Below, piece after piece: positions 1 to 7,371 of a stretch of 21,349 bases of DNA. The translations under genes and the position numbers were made by a program. The stretch comes from CAYLYP01 sp964387795 (GTDB taxonomy: Bacteria; Bacteroidota; Bacteroidia; Bacteroidales; UBA7960): positions 1 through 21,349 of the forward strand of contig CAYLYP010000055.1 of assembly GCA_964387795.1 (NCBI GenBank), read 5' to 3'. Below the pieces are notes generated by a model, which was not told where the DNA came from, did no database searches, and saw only the letters and a list, made by a program, of their open reading frames with translations. How positions within the stretch are numbered: the stretch's first letter is position 1; the number at the start of each line of letters is the position of its first letter.

Positions 1-455
1 TGACTGCAAAAAGCAGGGATCATGTCTTTGCTTCAAAGCTGATTTGGCCAATGCCAGCATTGAAAGGATACCTTCCCGAAATAAAGATGGAGATACGCCC
101 TGTTGTAGTTGGCCAAAACTATGCGATAGAGGATATCTTATTTGATTTTGATAAGTTTGTCATCAAAGCTGAATCCATATATATCCTTGAAAACATGTAT
201 GATTTTTTGATGGAGCACCCCACTGTTGAGATTCAGATCCAAGGCCATACAGATATTGTAGGGACTGATGAATATAATAAAGAACTATCAGAACAACGGG
301 CAAAGGCTGTTTATGATTATCTGGTGGGCAAAGGGATAGCTGCCGAAAGGATGTCATCCATTGGCTTTGGCTCATCATTGCCTGTAAGCACAAACGATAC
401 TGAAGAAGGACGTGCCCTAAACCGTAGGACTGTAATGCGTATTGTTAAGAAGTAG
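1..455 (+). CDS. OmpA-family C-terminal domain protein (5' partial)
   Basis: The reading frame is open from the left edge of the window, so the ATG at 51 is probably internal and the gene is cut by the window boundary. The visible part ends in a full OmpA/MotB-type peptidoglycan-binding domain. Its marks are a start strand with ILFDFDK, the NMYDFLMEHP helix, the core motif IQGHTDIVGTDEYNKELSEQRA and a final NRRTVMRIVKK in which the paired Arg sits in the usual place. Such domains anchor outer-membrane or periplasmic proteins to peptidoglycan. What precedes the domain (beta-barrel, TPR or WD-type repeats in Bacteroidota) cannot be seen. The gene ends 2 bp before the convergent thioesterase gene, and I see no terminator hairpin between them. 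Confidence 0.9.
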   Translation, partial: TAKSRDHVFASKLIWPMPALKGYLPEIKMEIRPVVVGQNYAIEDILFDFDKFVIKAESIYILENMYDFLMEHPTVEIQIQGHTDIVGTDEYNKELSEQRAKAVYDYLVGKGIAAERMSSIGFGSSLPVSTNDTEEGRALNRRTVMRIVKK

Positions 456-457
456 GA

Positions 458-847
458 TTATTTGCCGGATAGTTTTTGCATAAACTTTTCGCGGTTGACG
501 ATAAAGCGGTGATGTATGCCCCGTCCAATCTCCCCCTGTTCATCGGAAGCCATTACAGAGAATATGAGTTCGCGCCCATTGATTTGGGTGAGTTCAGTTT
601 TACAATAAACTTTCATTCCAACAGGGGTGGCTTTGATATGGGTGACATTGACCAAAGTTCCTACCGTCATATCTCCATCTTCAAGATAAGGCTCTACGCT
701 CAGGTGGGCGGTCTGTTCCATGAATGCAACCATGGCAGGGGTGGCGAATACATCAACAAGCCCACTGCCATACGCTAAAGCAGTTTTTTCTTTTGTAACT
801 ATGGTTTCCTGCTGTCCTATGATGCCTGTAATAAGTTTGCTGTCCAT
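458..847 (-). CDS. FlK-like hot-dog fold thioesterase
   Basis: A 129-residue single-domain protein resembling the fluoroacetyl-CoA thioesterase (FlK) branch of the hot-dog superfamily. The conserved stretch is VFATPAMVAFMEQTA followed by TVGTLVNVTHIKATPVGMKV. FlK uses Thr42, Glu50 and His76. Here Thr36, Glu44 and His70 sit at the same relative spacing, so the catalytic triad appears intact. The family hydrolyses acyl-CoA thioesters; fluoroacetyl-CoA itself is an unlikely substrate in this organism, and small acyl-CoAs are more plausible (inference). The start codon lies 3 bp after the stop of the upstream OsmC-family gene, so the two are almost certainly co-transcribed and probably translationally coupled. 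Confidence 0.85.
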   Translation of the reverse strand: MDSKLITGIIGQQETIVTKEKTALAYGSGLVDVFATPAMVAFMEQTAHLSVEPYLEDGDMTVGTLVNVTHIKATPVGMKVYCKTELTQINGRELIFSVMASDEQGEIGRGIHHRFIVNREKFMQKLSGK

Positions 848-850
848 TTG

Positions 851-1258
851 CTATTCGTAGTTAAAAATGATTGTTTGCTTAATATCCGGATGAATACTTT
901 TTGCCACAGGGCAATGATGGGCTGCATTCTCAAGGATTTTCCTCTGATGGCTGTTGAGGGCAATGCCCCTGAAATTAAAATCAACAATTACTTCACAAAT
1001 ACGACGGGGATCGGAAGCCATAACTTTTGTGATATCAGCAGTAAGCCCATCAATACTAAAGTTGTGGGTATTAGCAGCAAGGCCCATAATTGTTATCATG
1101 CAGGAACCCAATGCAGTAGCTACAAGGTCGGTGGGCGAAAAAGCCTCGCCCTTGCCCTGATTGTCTGTGGGGGCATCTGTGATAATAGTGTTTCCGGACT
1201 GGTAATGTAATGCCTGTGTCCTGAGATTTCCCGAATATTTGATGTGTGATGTTGCCAT
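851..1258 (-). CDS. OsmC/Ohr family protein
   Basis: A 135-residue protein beginning MATSHIKYSG. The family's two redox cysteines are present: Cys53 in the motif SPTDLVATALGSCM and Cys116 in HHCPVAKSIH. OsmC/Ohr proteins are thiol peroxidases that reduce organic hydroperoxides. The branch with a SPTDL...GSC start is often annotated as YhfA/OsmC-like and its substrate is less well defined. The frame can be extended 26 codons further upstream, but that extension translates the terminator hairpin of the preceding gene (MEGFFFFDK), so the ATG at 1258 is preferred. A TATTTTTG promoter element lies just upstream. The gene leads a two-gene unit with the thioesterase. Confidence 0.88.
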   Translation of the reverse strand: MATSHIKYSGNLRTQALHYQSGNTIITDAPTDNQGKGEAFSPTDLVATALGSCMITIMGLAANTHNFSIDGLTADITKVMASDPRRICEVIVDFNFRGIALNSHQRKILENAAHHCPVAKSIHPDIKQTIIFNYE

Positions 1259-1273
1259 AATTTGTTTTTTATA

Positions 1274-1281
1274 CAAAAATA
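1274..1281 (-). promoter_or_regulatory. Putative Bacteroidota -7 element for the osmC-like gene
   Basis: Read on the minus strand this is TATTTTTG, matching TAnnTTTG. It lies 16 bp before the ATG at 1258 and immediately after the T-tract of the upstream terminator. A TTTG occurs 15 bp upstream rather than the preferred 19, so the match to the full promoter is partial. Confidence 0.45.
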
Positions 1282-1297
1282 CAAGCTTTAATTTATC

Positions 1298-1328
1298 AAA
1301 AAAGAAAAAGCCCTCCATGATGGAGGGC
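1298..1328 (-). terminator. Rho-independent terminator of the cysteine-rich gene
   Basis: A perfect 8-bp stem, GCCCTCCA (1310-1317) with TGGAGGGC (1321-1328) and a 3-nt loop, is followed on the minus strand by a T-rich tract (TTTTTCTTTTTT). It lies 29 bp after the stop codon of the 103-residue gene. Confidence 0.85.
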
Positions 1329-1356
1329 CAAACCAATAAGCAATAAAATAATGCTA

Positions 1357-1668
1357 CTATTTTTTATCGTGTGAACCACAGCAACCTGCTTTTGCTGGTT
1401 GTGTTTTTGGATCAGTCTGGGTTGTTTTGTTTTCTTTGTGTTTGTCACAAGATTTTGAAGTGCATTCCTTCTTTTGGTCTTTACATGCAGCCTTGTTTTT
1501 ATCAGTGCAATTTGTAGAAGTACAGCCAGTCTTGGTTTTTTCTTTTACAGGCTCCTGATCAACGTAAGAAATCTCGTCTAAACTGCTGATAATTGGGAGA
1601 GCTGAAACCTGAGCAGTAAAAAATATACCTGCTGTAAACAAGAATGCAGCTAAAATTGTCTTTTTCAT
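1357..1668 (-). CDS. Small secreted Cys/Lys-rich protein, unknown function
   Basis: A 103-residue protein I do not recognise. It has a clear Sec signal peptide: Lys2-Lys3, a hydrophobic core at about 5-19, and likely cleavage after VSA (residue 23). The mature part is very hydrophilic and lysine-rich, with seven cysteines (49, 54, 62, 69, 74, 96, 97) arranged as CTSTNC, AAC, CTSKSC and a terminal GCCGSHDKK. The cysteine pairs and nearby histidines suggest metal or thiol chemistry in the periplasm, but no known domain is evident. It is closed by its own terminator. It is divergent from the two-component system, which could regulate it (inference). An RNA hairpin is possible in its leader. Confidence 0.75.
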   Translation of the reverse strand: MKKTILAAFLFTAGIFFTAQVSALPIISSLDEISYVDQEPVKEKTKTGCTSTNCTDKNKAACKDQKKECTSKSCDKHKENKTTQTDPKTQPAKAGCCGSHDKK

Positions 1669-1748
1669 GAGATTATGTGTTTAAAGTTTAGGATAAACAA
1701 ATTTGATGTTTAGAAAAACAGACTCTTTTGTTGAGCTGTTTATTTATA

Positions 1749-1756
1749 CAAAAATA
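1749..1756 (-). promoter_or_regulatory. Putative -7 element for the Cys-rich gene
   Basis: Read on the minus strand this is TATTTTTG, a full TAnnTTTG match, about 80 bp before the ATG at 1668. No clear TTTG lies 19 bp upstream. The predicted leader holds a bulged 9-bp stem, AAACAG(A)CTC with GAGCTGTTT, at 1716-1741. Confidence 0.4.
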
Positions 1757-1842
1757 GCTTTAATAAAATGAAGTCTGGTTAATGGCCTGTAAATGTTTGT
1801 TAACGAAATGTAAAGATGGATTATTTGTTCTATAATTTGCTG

Positions 1843-1850
1843 TATTTTTG
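1843..1850 (+). promoter_or_regulatory. Putative -7 element for the two-component operon
   Basis: TATTTTTG matches TAnnTTTG. A TTTG occurs at 1824-1827, 15 bp upstream. The TTG at 1848, which would allow the longest kinase frame, is part of this element; if the promoter is real, translation must begin further downstream. Confidence 0.4.
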
Positions 1851-1868
1851 AATCTTAATTCACATGAA

Positions 1869-3200
1869 TTGAAAAAGAAAACTGCAATTTACATATTAGG
1901 ACTGACTACCATTGCCTTGTCGGGAGTATTGATCATGCAAATGTTTTGGGTTGACAAAGCATTAAGGATGAAGCAGGAACTGTTCGACCATAGGGTTACT
2001 ACGGCTTTACGCGCTGTTGTAAATGGCTTAAGCGACCTTAAGTATGATGCCATTTATCCTGAATTGCACAGGCAGGGTGAGTACTGTCGTTTTTCAGATA
2101 ATAATTTTTTGAGGTTTGTTAACAAGCAACAGTTCGACAGTCTTGTTGGGAAATCATTGGTAGCCCTGGATATAGATCAGGAGTTTGCATACGGGGTGTA
2201 TCAAAAAGCGAGTGGTGAATTCATACTTGGCGATCCTGGGATTTATTCAGAAAATTTGAAAAGCAGTAAATACTTTGTGTCATTGGATTGCCTGGATAAT
2301 GAGCATTCCATTGTGCTTATGATATATTTCCCTTATCAGGCCTCGTTTATTTTTCAGCAGATGAGGTTATGGATCTTCCTTTCCGGGATTTTTATGGTGT
2401 TGGTGATGGCTGGATTTTCCTTTTCGGTGTATTCATGGTTAAGGCAAAAAAAGCTGGAATCCATGAAGAGTGATTTTGTGAACAATATGACCCATGAGTT
2501 TAAAACGCCTATTGCCACAATTTCATTATCAAGTGAGATGTTGCTCAAGCAGGAAGTCTATAAAGATGAGCAGAAACTTAAAAGATACGCCGGTATCATT
2601 TATGAAGAGAACTACCGATTAAAGAAAATGGTGGAGCAGGTGCTTCAGACTGCCGTTCTTGAAAAGGGGGATATATGTTTAAAGGCGCGGGAGACAGATA
2701 TCCATAAATTACTTGATAAAGGGATATTGCTTATTGAAGAACAATTGAAGCACAGTGGTGGAAGGATTGAAAAATCATTTACGGCTTCGCCTTCAACCGT
2801 GATGCTCGACAGGTTTCATATTGCCAATGTGATTAGCAACCTCCTTGATAATGCCATTAAATATTCATTAGGGCCTCCTCAAATCATTGTTGGTACACGA
2901 AACCATAATGATGGTGTGCTGTTTTGGGTAAAAGACCATGGCATCGGTATTGAGAATCAACATAAAAAGCATATTTTCAAACAGTTTTACAGGGGTGTAA
3001 ATGGTGATGTACATGATACGGGTGGTTTTGGTATAGGCTTGTTTTATGTAAGGTCAATCGTTGAAGCCCATGGGGGCAGTGTTTGCTTTGAAAGTGAACT
3101 GAGAAAGGGGAGCACCTTTGAGGTCTTTTTACCCTATAATGCAAATTTTAATCAAAATTCAACAGATGGAACCACAGAAAGCAACAATTCTTCTTGTTGA
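1869..3200 (+). CDS. Sensor histidine kinase (RprX-like)
   Basis: A membrane sensor kinase of the HisKA/HATPase_c class. Numbered from the TTG at 1869 it shows TM1 at about 5-27, a periplasmic sensor domain of about 140 residues with no recognisable fold, and TM2 at about 167-190. The H-box FVNNMTHEFKTP carries His209. The ATPase motifs are the N-box NVISNLLDNAIKYS (320-333), G1 DHGIG (356-360), F-box and G2 GGFGIGL (385-391), all intact. The start is uncertain. TTG 1848 overlaps a promoter-like TATTTTTG, and the only nearby ATG (1864) is out of frame and stops after two codons. TTG 1869 gives the LKKKTAIYILG start expected for this family. The 3' end overlaps the response regulator by 35 bp. 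Confidence 0.93.
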   Translation: MKKKTAIYILGLTTIALSGVLIMQMFWVDKALRMKQELFDHRVTTALRAVVNGLSDLKYDAIYPELHRQGEYCRFSDNNFLRFVNKQQFDSLVGKSLVALDIDQEFAYGVYQKASGEFILGDPGIYSENLKSSKYFVSLDCLDNEHSIVLMIYFPYQASFIFQQMRLWIFLSGIFMVLVMAGFSFSVYSWLRQKKLESMKSDFVNNMTHEFKTPIATISLSSEMLLKQEVYKDEQKLKRYAGIIYEENYRLKKMVEQVLQTAVLEKGDICLKARETDIHKLLDKGILLIEEQLKHSGGRIEKSFTASPSTVMLDRFHIANVISNLLDNAIKYSLGPPQIIVGTRNHNDGVLFWVKDHGIGIENQHKKHIFKQFYRGVNGDVHDTGGFGIGLFYVRSIVEAHGGSVCFESELRKGSTFEVFLPYNANFNQNSTDGTTESNNSSC

Positions 3201-3870
3201 AGATGAGCCTAATCTGGCAGAGGTAATGAAAGATTTCCTTGAGATGAGCGGCTTTGCTGTTTCATTGTGCATGGATGGTGAAACAGCCCTTCAAAGGTTT
3301 AAGGAAAACACTTTTGATATCTGTATTTTTGATGTGATGCTGCCCCGCAAGGATGGCTTTGAGTTAGCTGAAGATGTAAGAAAACTAAATGAAGATATTC
3401 CGATTGTATTTTTAACAGCCCGTTCGCAGAAAGAAGACAGGGTAAGGGGATTTAAGGCCGGCTGCGATGATTATATCACAAAGCCTTTCAGCACCGAAGA
3501 GTTTATCCTTCGTATCGAGGCAATCCTAAAGAGGTGCAAAGGGAAAAACTTTGGTATTCAATCTCAACAGAAACCAATCTTCCAATTGGGATCCTATACC
3601 TTTGATTATGCCAATTTTCAATTATCCCATGGTGAAAACTCACAGCAGTTAACCCCAAAAGAAGCAGAGCTTTTGATGTTTTTCTGTAAGAACAAGAACC
3701 AGGTAATTCAAAGAGAATTGATTTTAAAAGAAGTTTGGGGTGATGACAGCTATTTTAACAGTCGAAGTCTTGATGTATTTATTACCCGATTAAGGAAACT
3801 CCTTAAGGATGAGCCGGGAATAGCATTTACAAGTATCCATGGTACAGGCTATCGTTTTGATGTAAAGTAA
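3166..3870 (+). CDS. OmpR-family response regulator (RprY-like)
   Basis: A 234-residue regulator with an N-terminal receiver and a C-terminal winged-helix DNA-binding domain (about 135-232). The receiver residues are all present: Glu12/Asp13 acidic pocket, phospho-acceptor Asp56 in FDVMLPRKDG, Thr84 in FLTA and Lys106 in ITKPFS. The C-terminal part carries LTPKEAELLMFF and the recognition-helix region SRSLDVFITRLRKLL. ATG 3166 (MEPQKATILLVEDE) is chosen because the next in-frame ATG upstream, at 3118, would add residues unlike a receiver start and lengthen the overlap with the kinase. It is the cognate partner of the kinase. Candidate targets are the divergent Cys-rich gene and the downstream efflux-type genes (inference). 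Confidence 0.94.
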   Translation: MEPQKATILLVEDEPNLAEVMKDFLEMSGFAVSLCMDGETALQRFKENTFDICIFDVMLPRKDGFELAEDVRKLNEDIPIVFLTARSQKEDRVRGFKAGCDDYITKPFSTEEFILRIEAILKRCKGKNFGIQSQQKPIFQLGSYTFDYANFQLSHGENSQQLTPKEAELLMFFCKNKNQVIQRELILKEVWGDDSYFNSRSLDVFITRLRKLLKDEPGIAFTSIHGTGYRFDVK

Positions 3871-3962
3871 TGAAATATCACTATATATGTTTCATGTGAA
3901 CCTGATTGGTTTTTTTAACATATTCTTTATCTATAATTTTTTTACGAACTAAAGAATAAATC

Positions 3963-3970
3963 TATTTTTG
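3963..3970 (+). promoter_or_regulatory. Putative -7 element upstream of the membrane fusion gene
   Basis: TATTTTTG matches TAnnTTTG. A T-rich stretch lies at the -33 position, but without a TTTG at 19-bp spacing. The element sits 118 bp before the preferred ATG at 4089 and suggests the transport genes have their own promoter. Confidence 0.4.
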
Positions 3971-4088
3971 CTTACGTTTTAGCTTAATAGAAAAAAACAG
4001 CTCTATTTAATTGGTTTTGCCAAACAGGTTTATTAATAATGGAGTAAATTTGGGAGCTTATTCAAGAACAACAAGAAATACAAGCATT

Positions 4089-5354
4089 ATGTTAAAGAAA
4101 AAAAGGTTATTGTTTATCCCTGCACTTTTAGTAATAGGCTTGGTTATCTGGCTAAGCACCCGTGGTGGTGAGACAGAAAGCCAGCCAATAAAAGTCCCTG
4201 TTAAATCAGGACGTTTTGTCATAAGTGTAAGCACAAGCGGAGAACTTGAAGCCAAGAGTTCCGAGAACATCCTTGGACCGGTAGGCTTAAGGACTGTTGG
4301 GATATGGAGCGTTCAGATATCAGAGCTTATCCCGGAGGGGACTGTTGTAAAAGCCGGTGATTGGGTTGCAACGCTTGACAGGACAGAGATAAGTAACAGG
4401 ATGAAAGACCTTGAGACTGAGCTTGAGAAGTTAACAACACAGTTTACAAGGACAAAACTTGATACCTCGCTTGAACTTCGTAATTCAAGGGATGAGCTTA
4501 TTAACCTTAAATTTGGGATGGAAGAAGCTCAAATCACGCTTGAACAATCAAAGTTTGAACCACCAGCAGCAATCCGTCAGGCAGAGATAGCCCTTGATAA
4601 GTCCTCAAGGGCCTATAATCAGGCAGTAAAGAATTATGAGCTTAAGTTTGAGCAGGCCAAGGCAAAAATGCAGGAGGTAGCGACCTCATTGGCTCAAACC
4701 CAAAGGAAATACGATAATATGTTAGGGGTGCTTGGGGAATTTGAAATTAAAGCCCCTAAGGATGGGATGCTAATTTATAAACGTGGTTGGGATGGCACCA
4801 AAGTTACTGTTGGCTCACAGATCAGTTCATGGGAGAATATTGTTGCCACACTGCCCGATTTCTCCGTGATGATTTCAAAGACATTTGTCAATGAGATAGA
4901 TATCAGCAAGGTTAAAATGAACCAGAAAGCTGAAATAGGGGTAGATGCCTTCCCTGAAAAGAAATTTACCGGTGAGGTGATTGAAGTTGCCAATATTGGT
5001 GAACAAAGGCCAAATTCGGATTCTAAAGTCTTTGAGGTTAAAATCCGTGTTAATGAGTTTGACTCCATTCTTCGCCCGGCCATGACAACGAAGAACACAA
5101 TTATCACAAATATTATTGAAGATGCGCTGTTTATCCCTATGGAAGCCCTTCATGGGAATGACAGTATAAACTGGGTTTATAAACAATCAGGCTCCAGGAT
5201 CCAAAAGCAACAGGTACTCACAGGTGACCGTAATGAGAACGAAATTATTATTGTTGAAGGCTTAAAGGCTGATGACGAGGTTTATCTGCATATTGGCGAA
5301 AGCGAAAAAGACCTTCCCCTTGTCCCATTAAAAGAAACACTAAGTGGAAAGTAA
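4089..5354 (+). CDS. MacA/HlyD-family membrane fusion protein
   Basis: A 421-residue periplasmic adaptor with an N-terminal membrane anchor (about 8-23, after MLKKKR). The first half of a barrel-sandwich domain follows, with ILGPVGLRTVGIW and a lipoyl-like VVKAGDWVATLD. Residues about 100-215 form a long coiled-coil hairpin. The second lipoyl half, FEIKAPKDGMLIY, leads into beta-barrel and membrane-proximal domains (IGVDAFPEKKFTGEVIEV). Such adaptors couple an inner-membrane ABC transporter to an outer-membrane channel. A longer frame opens at TTG 4011, but ATG 4089 directly precedes the charged residues and anchor helix. The gene overlaps the downstream permease by 11 bp, so the two are translationally coupled. 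Confidence 0.9.
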   Translation: MLKKKRLLFIPALLVIGLVIWLSTRGGETESQPIKVPVKSGRFVISVSTSGELEAKSSENILGPVGLRTVGIWSVQISELIPEGTVVKAGDWVATLDRTEISNRMKDLETELEKLTTQFTRTKLDTSLELRNSRDELINLKFGMEEAQITLEQSKFEPPAAIRQAEIALDKSSRAYNQAVKNYELKFEQAKAKMQEVATSLAQTQRKYDNMLGVLGEFEIKAPKDGMLIYKRGWDGTKVTVGSQISSWENIVATLPDFSVMISKTFVNEIDISKVKMNQKAEIGVDAFPEKKFTGEVIEVANIGEQRPNSDSKVFEVKIRVNEFDSILRPAMTTKNTIITNIIEDALFIPMEALHGNDSINWVYKQSGSRIQKQQVLTGDRNENEIIIVEGLKADDEVYLHIGESEKDLPLVPLKETLSGK

Positions 5355-6687
5355 AAAACACAAAAGCTCGGCACGTTATATCCATAATTTGAATATTGCG
5401 GTTGAAGCAGTCTTTGCAAATAAGTTCAGGTCACTGCTTACGGCACTGGGTATCATTTTTGGGGTTGCTGCTGTAATATCCATGCTTGCCATTGGCAATG
5501 GTGCAAGGCAGGAAATCCTTGAACAGATGAAGGTGGTGGGAGTGAACAATATTATCATCAAGCCCTTATTGCCCGAGGGGGATGAAAAGGATCAGATGAA
5601 TCAAAATTCTGGCTTTTCACCCGGCCTTACATTGGCTGATGCAAATGCCATATCACAGATAGTCCCAACGGCCCAAAAGGTCTGTCCTGAATCTGTTTAT
5701 CAGACCTTTGTCCTGAAAGACGGGATCAGGAAGCCCACTAAAGTAAGTGGGATTAGCCATGATTATTTCGAGGTGTTCAATCTGCACCTCAGCGAGGGAG
5801 GAATGTTTACCAAAGAGCAGGAAGACAATGGAGAAACGGTTTGTATTATCGGCTCAATGGTGAAGAATACCCTTTTTGGGAATAAACAACCTATTGGGCA
5901 GGAGATAAAGTGTGGAAATACATGGTTGACCGTTATTGGGGTTATCGAAGACCGTAAGGTAAATGAGAACGCAAGCCAGAACCTTGGTATTACCGAATTC
6001 AACAATAGTGTTTATGTCCCTGTACAAACCCTATTGCTACGTTTTCAGGACAGGAGTGTCGTTTCGGGAACAGACATAGAGCGTAACAGAAACAATGAGG
6101 GGGACAACAACAAGGATGAAAAACAAAAACCAAACTACCATCAGTTGGATCGCATTGTTGTTCAGGTTATTGATTCCGAACATCTTGTTTCAACAAGCAA
6201 GGTGCTTGAAAAAATGATGAAACGCAGGCACAACGAGGTAGAGGATTTTGAAGTAATTGTCCCTGAACTTCTATTAAAACAGGAACAAAGGACTAAGGAT
6301 ATTTTTAATATCGTTTTGGGGGCCATTGCAGGGATTTCCCTTCTTGTAGGGGGTATTGGTATTATGAATATCATGCTGGCATCAGTGATGGAACGTACAA
6401 AGGAAATTGGGGTCAGGCTTGCTATTGGTGCAACAAAGAAGGATGTCGTCTTTCAGTTCCTTAGTGAATCCACCTTTATCAGTGTATTTGGAGGTATCAT
6501 TGGTATCATTTTAGGGGTGGTACTTTCTTCAATCATCAAGCATTTTTTTGACATCCTTACAATTGTATCCATTACTTCTGTTGTGGTTTCCTTTGGGGTG
6601 TCAGCCGGTGTTGGGATTTTATTTGGTTATATGCCTGCCCGTAAAGCTGCAGAAAAAGACCCTGTTGAATCCCTGAGATACGAATAG
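5344..6687 (+). CDS. MacB/FtsX-type ABC transporter permease
   Basis: A 447-residue permease with the MacB layout. TM1 (about 30-51) is followed by a large periplasmic MacB-core domain (about 55-315), then three helices (about 320-346, 378-398 and 405-428). The FtsX signature region, GIMNIMLASVMERTKEIGVRLAIGA, is clear, and the end PARKAAEKDPVESLRYE is typical of MacB. The start is GTG 5344, inside the end of the adaptor gene. The family is mechanotransmissive and works with an ATPase in export of peptides, macrolides or lipoproteins. The protein carries no nucleotide-binding domain, and no ATPase gene lies beside it, so the ATPase must be encoded elsewhere. Confidence 0.92.
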   Translation: MESKKHKSSARYIHNLNIAVEAVFANKFRSLLTALGIIFGVAAVISMLAIGNGARQEILEQMKVVGVNNIIIKPLLPEGDEKDQMNQNSGFSPGLTLADANAISQIVPTAQKVCPESVYQTFVLKDGIRKPTKVSGISHDYFEVFNLHLSEGGMFTKEQEDNGETVCIIGSMVKNTLFGNKQPIGQEIKCGNTWLTVIGVIEDRKVNENASQNLGITEFNNSVYVPVQTLLLRFQDRSVVSGTDIERNRNNEGDNNKDEKQKPNYHQLDRIVVQVIDSEHLVSTSKVLEKMMKRRHNEVEDFEVIVPELLLKQEQRTKDIFNIVLGAIAGISLLVGGIGIMNIMLASVMERTKEIGVRLAIGATKKDVVFQFLSESTFISVFGGIIGIILGVVLSSIIKHFFDILTIVSITSVVVSFGVSAGVGILFGYMPARKAAEKDPVESLRYE

Positions 6688-6709
6688 CATCTTTTTATTC
6701 ATCTTCCTG

Positions 6710-6733
6710 CCCCTAAGAAGAGGTTCTTAGGGG
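6710..6733 (+). terminator. Hairpin after the permease gene, probable terminator
   Basis: CCCCTAAGAA (6710-6719) pairs perfectly with TTCTTAGGGG (6724-6733) around a 4-nt loop. It lies 22 bp after the stop codon. There is no T-tract on either side, so termination efficiency is uncertain. Confidence 0.5.
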
Positions 6734-6865
6734 TAAATGGGTAATGATAGATTGTAAATAGGGGTAGGTGTGTTATTTGTGAGGATGTATCAGAGGTTTT
6801 AGCTGCAAAGGATGCGAAGAACAATTCTCTGAAAAACATCACCAATCACATCTTATAAGGGTCTG

Positions 6866-6988
6866 TACCTGGAAGGTATATAATCAATTTGTTTGTTTAA
6901 AGTGCTGTGTTTCCTGAAATTCATGGAATTTATACCTGTCAGGTATTTTAGAAATTTATTCCTGACAGGGATATAGTCAATTTGTATG
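6866..6988. repeat. Imperfect 30-bp direct repeat with internal CCTGTCAGG palindrome
   Basis: The 30-bp copies at 6866-6895 and 6959-6988 agree at 24 positions and share ATATAnTCAATTTGT. Between and within them, CCTGTCAGG (6935-6943) and CCTGACAGG (6961-6969) form an inverted pair separated by 17 bp. This looks like a small non-coding repeat element. Confidence 0.55.
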
Positions 6989-7298
6989 GAGGAAGCTTTG
7001 AGTTACTTGGGATTATTGGAGCTATAACTGTCATGTATTATTATTACGAAAAAGTAACAAATTATTTATTACCAAAACTTTTATGCTTAACTGGTAAATT
7101 CTAAGTAGTATAGGTTTGTATTTTCCCTGAAATCAATTTCTATTGTTTTAAAAATTTCCATTTTGAGGCCGTAATAGTCTTTAAAAGTTTATTGTATGAT
7201 GAAAAAAGGCTAAAATTATTTTAAGGTCTTATTGAACTAATAGTGCTTTAATTGGTTTAAAAAATAAACAACGGAAGGCTTTAAAAAAGCAATAAGTA

Positions 7299-7329
7299 TT
7301 TGTTAAAAGGCAAGGGTTTAGTATCTTTG
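7299..7329 (+). promoter_or_regulatory. suf operon promoter (TTTG-N19-TATCTTTG)
   Basis: TTTG at 7299-7302 and TATCTTTG at 7322-7329 are separated by exactly 19 bp, a full match to the Bacteroidota primary-sigma consensus TTTG-N19-TAnnTTTG. Transcription would start near 7336, about 36 bp before the sufB ATG. It is the best promoter in the window. Confidence 0.8.
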
Positions 7330-7341
7330 CAGACTGTTTAA

Positions 7342-7354
7342 ATTTAATCTAAAT
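7342..7354 (+). promoter_or_regulatory. Candidate operator palindrome in the suf leader
   Basis: ATTTA-ATC-TAAAT is a perfect 5-bp inverted repeat with a 3-bp centre, lying about 6-18 bp after the predicted transcription start, where a repressor would act. An iron- or redox-responsive regulator would fit a suf operon. The sequence is AT-rich enough for the palindrome to arise by chance. Confidence 0.3.
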
Positions 7355-7371
7355 AAAGACTAACAAGCCAG

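Larger units (their letters stand above)
6688..7298. other. Gene-poor spacer with a hairpin and repeats
   Basis: I see no gene here. The stretch holds a perfect 10-bp hairpin just after the permease (6710-6733), a pair of 30-bp imperfect direct repeats (6866-6895 and 6959-6988), and an inverted CCTGTCAGG/CCTGACAGG pair (6935-6943 and 6961-6969). The rest is AT-rich without recognised structure, up to the suf promoter. Confidence 0.6.

Noticed and set aside
1259..1336. N-terminal extension of the OsmC-family protein to the ATG at 1336
   Set aside because: It translates the upstream terminator hairpin and T-tract, and a promoter-like element lies inside it; the ATG at 1258 matches the family's usual start.
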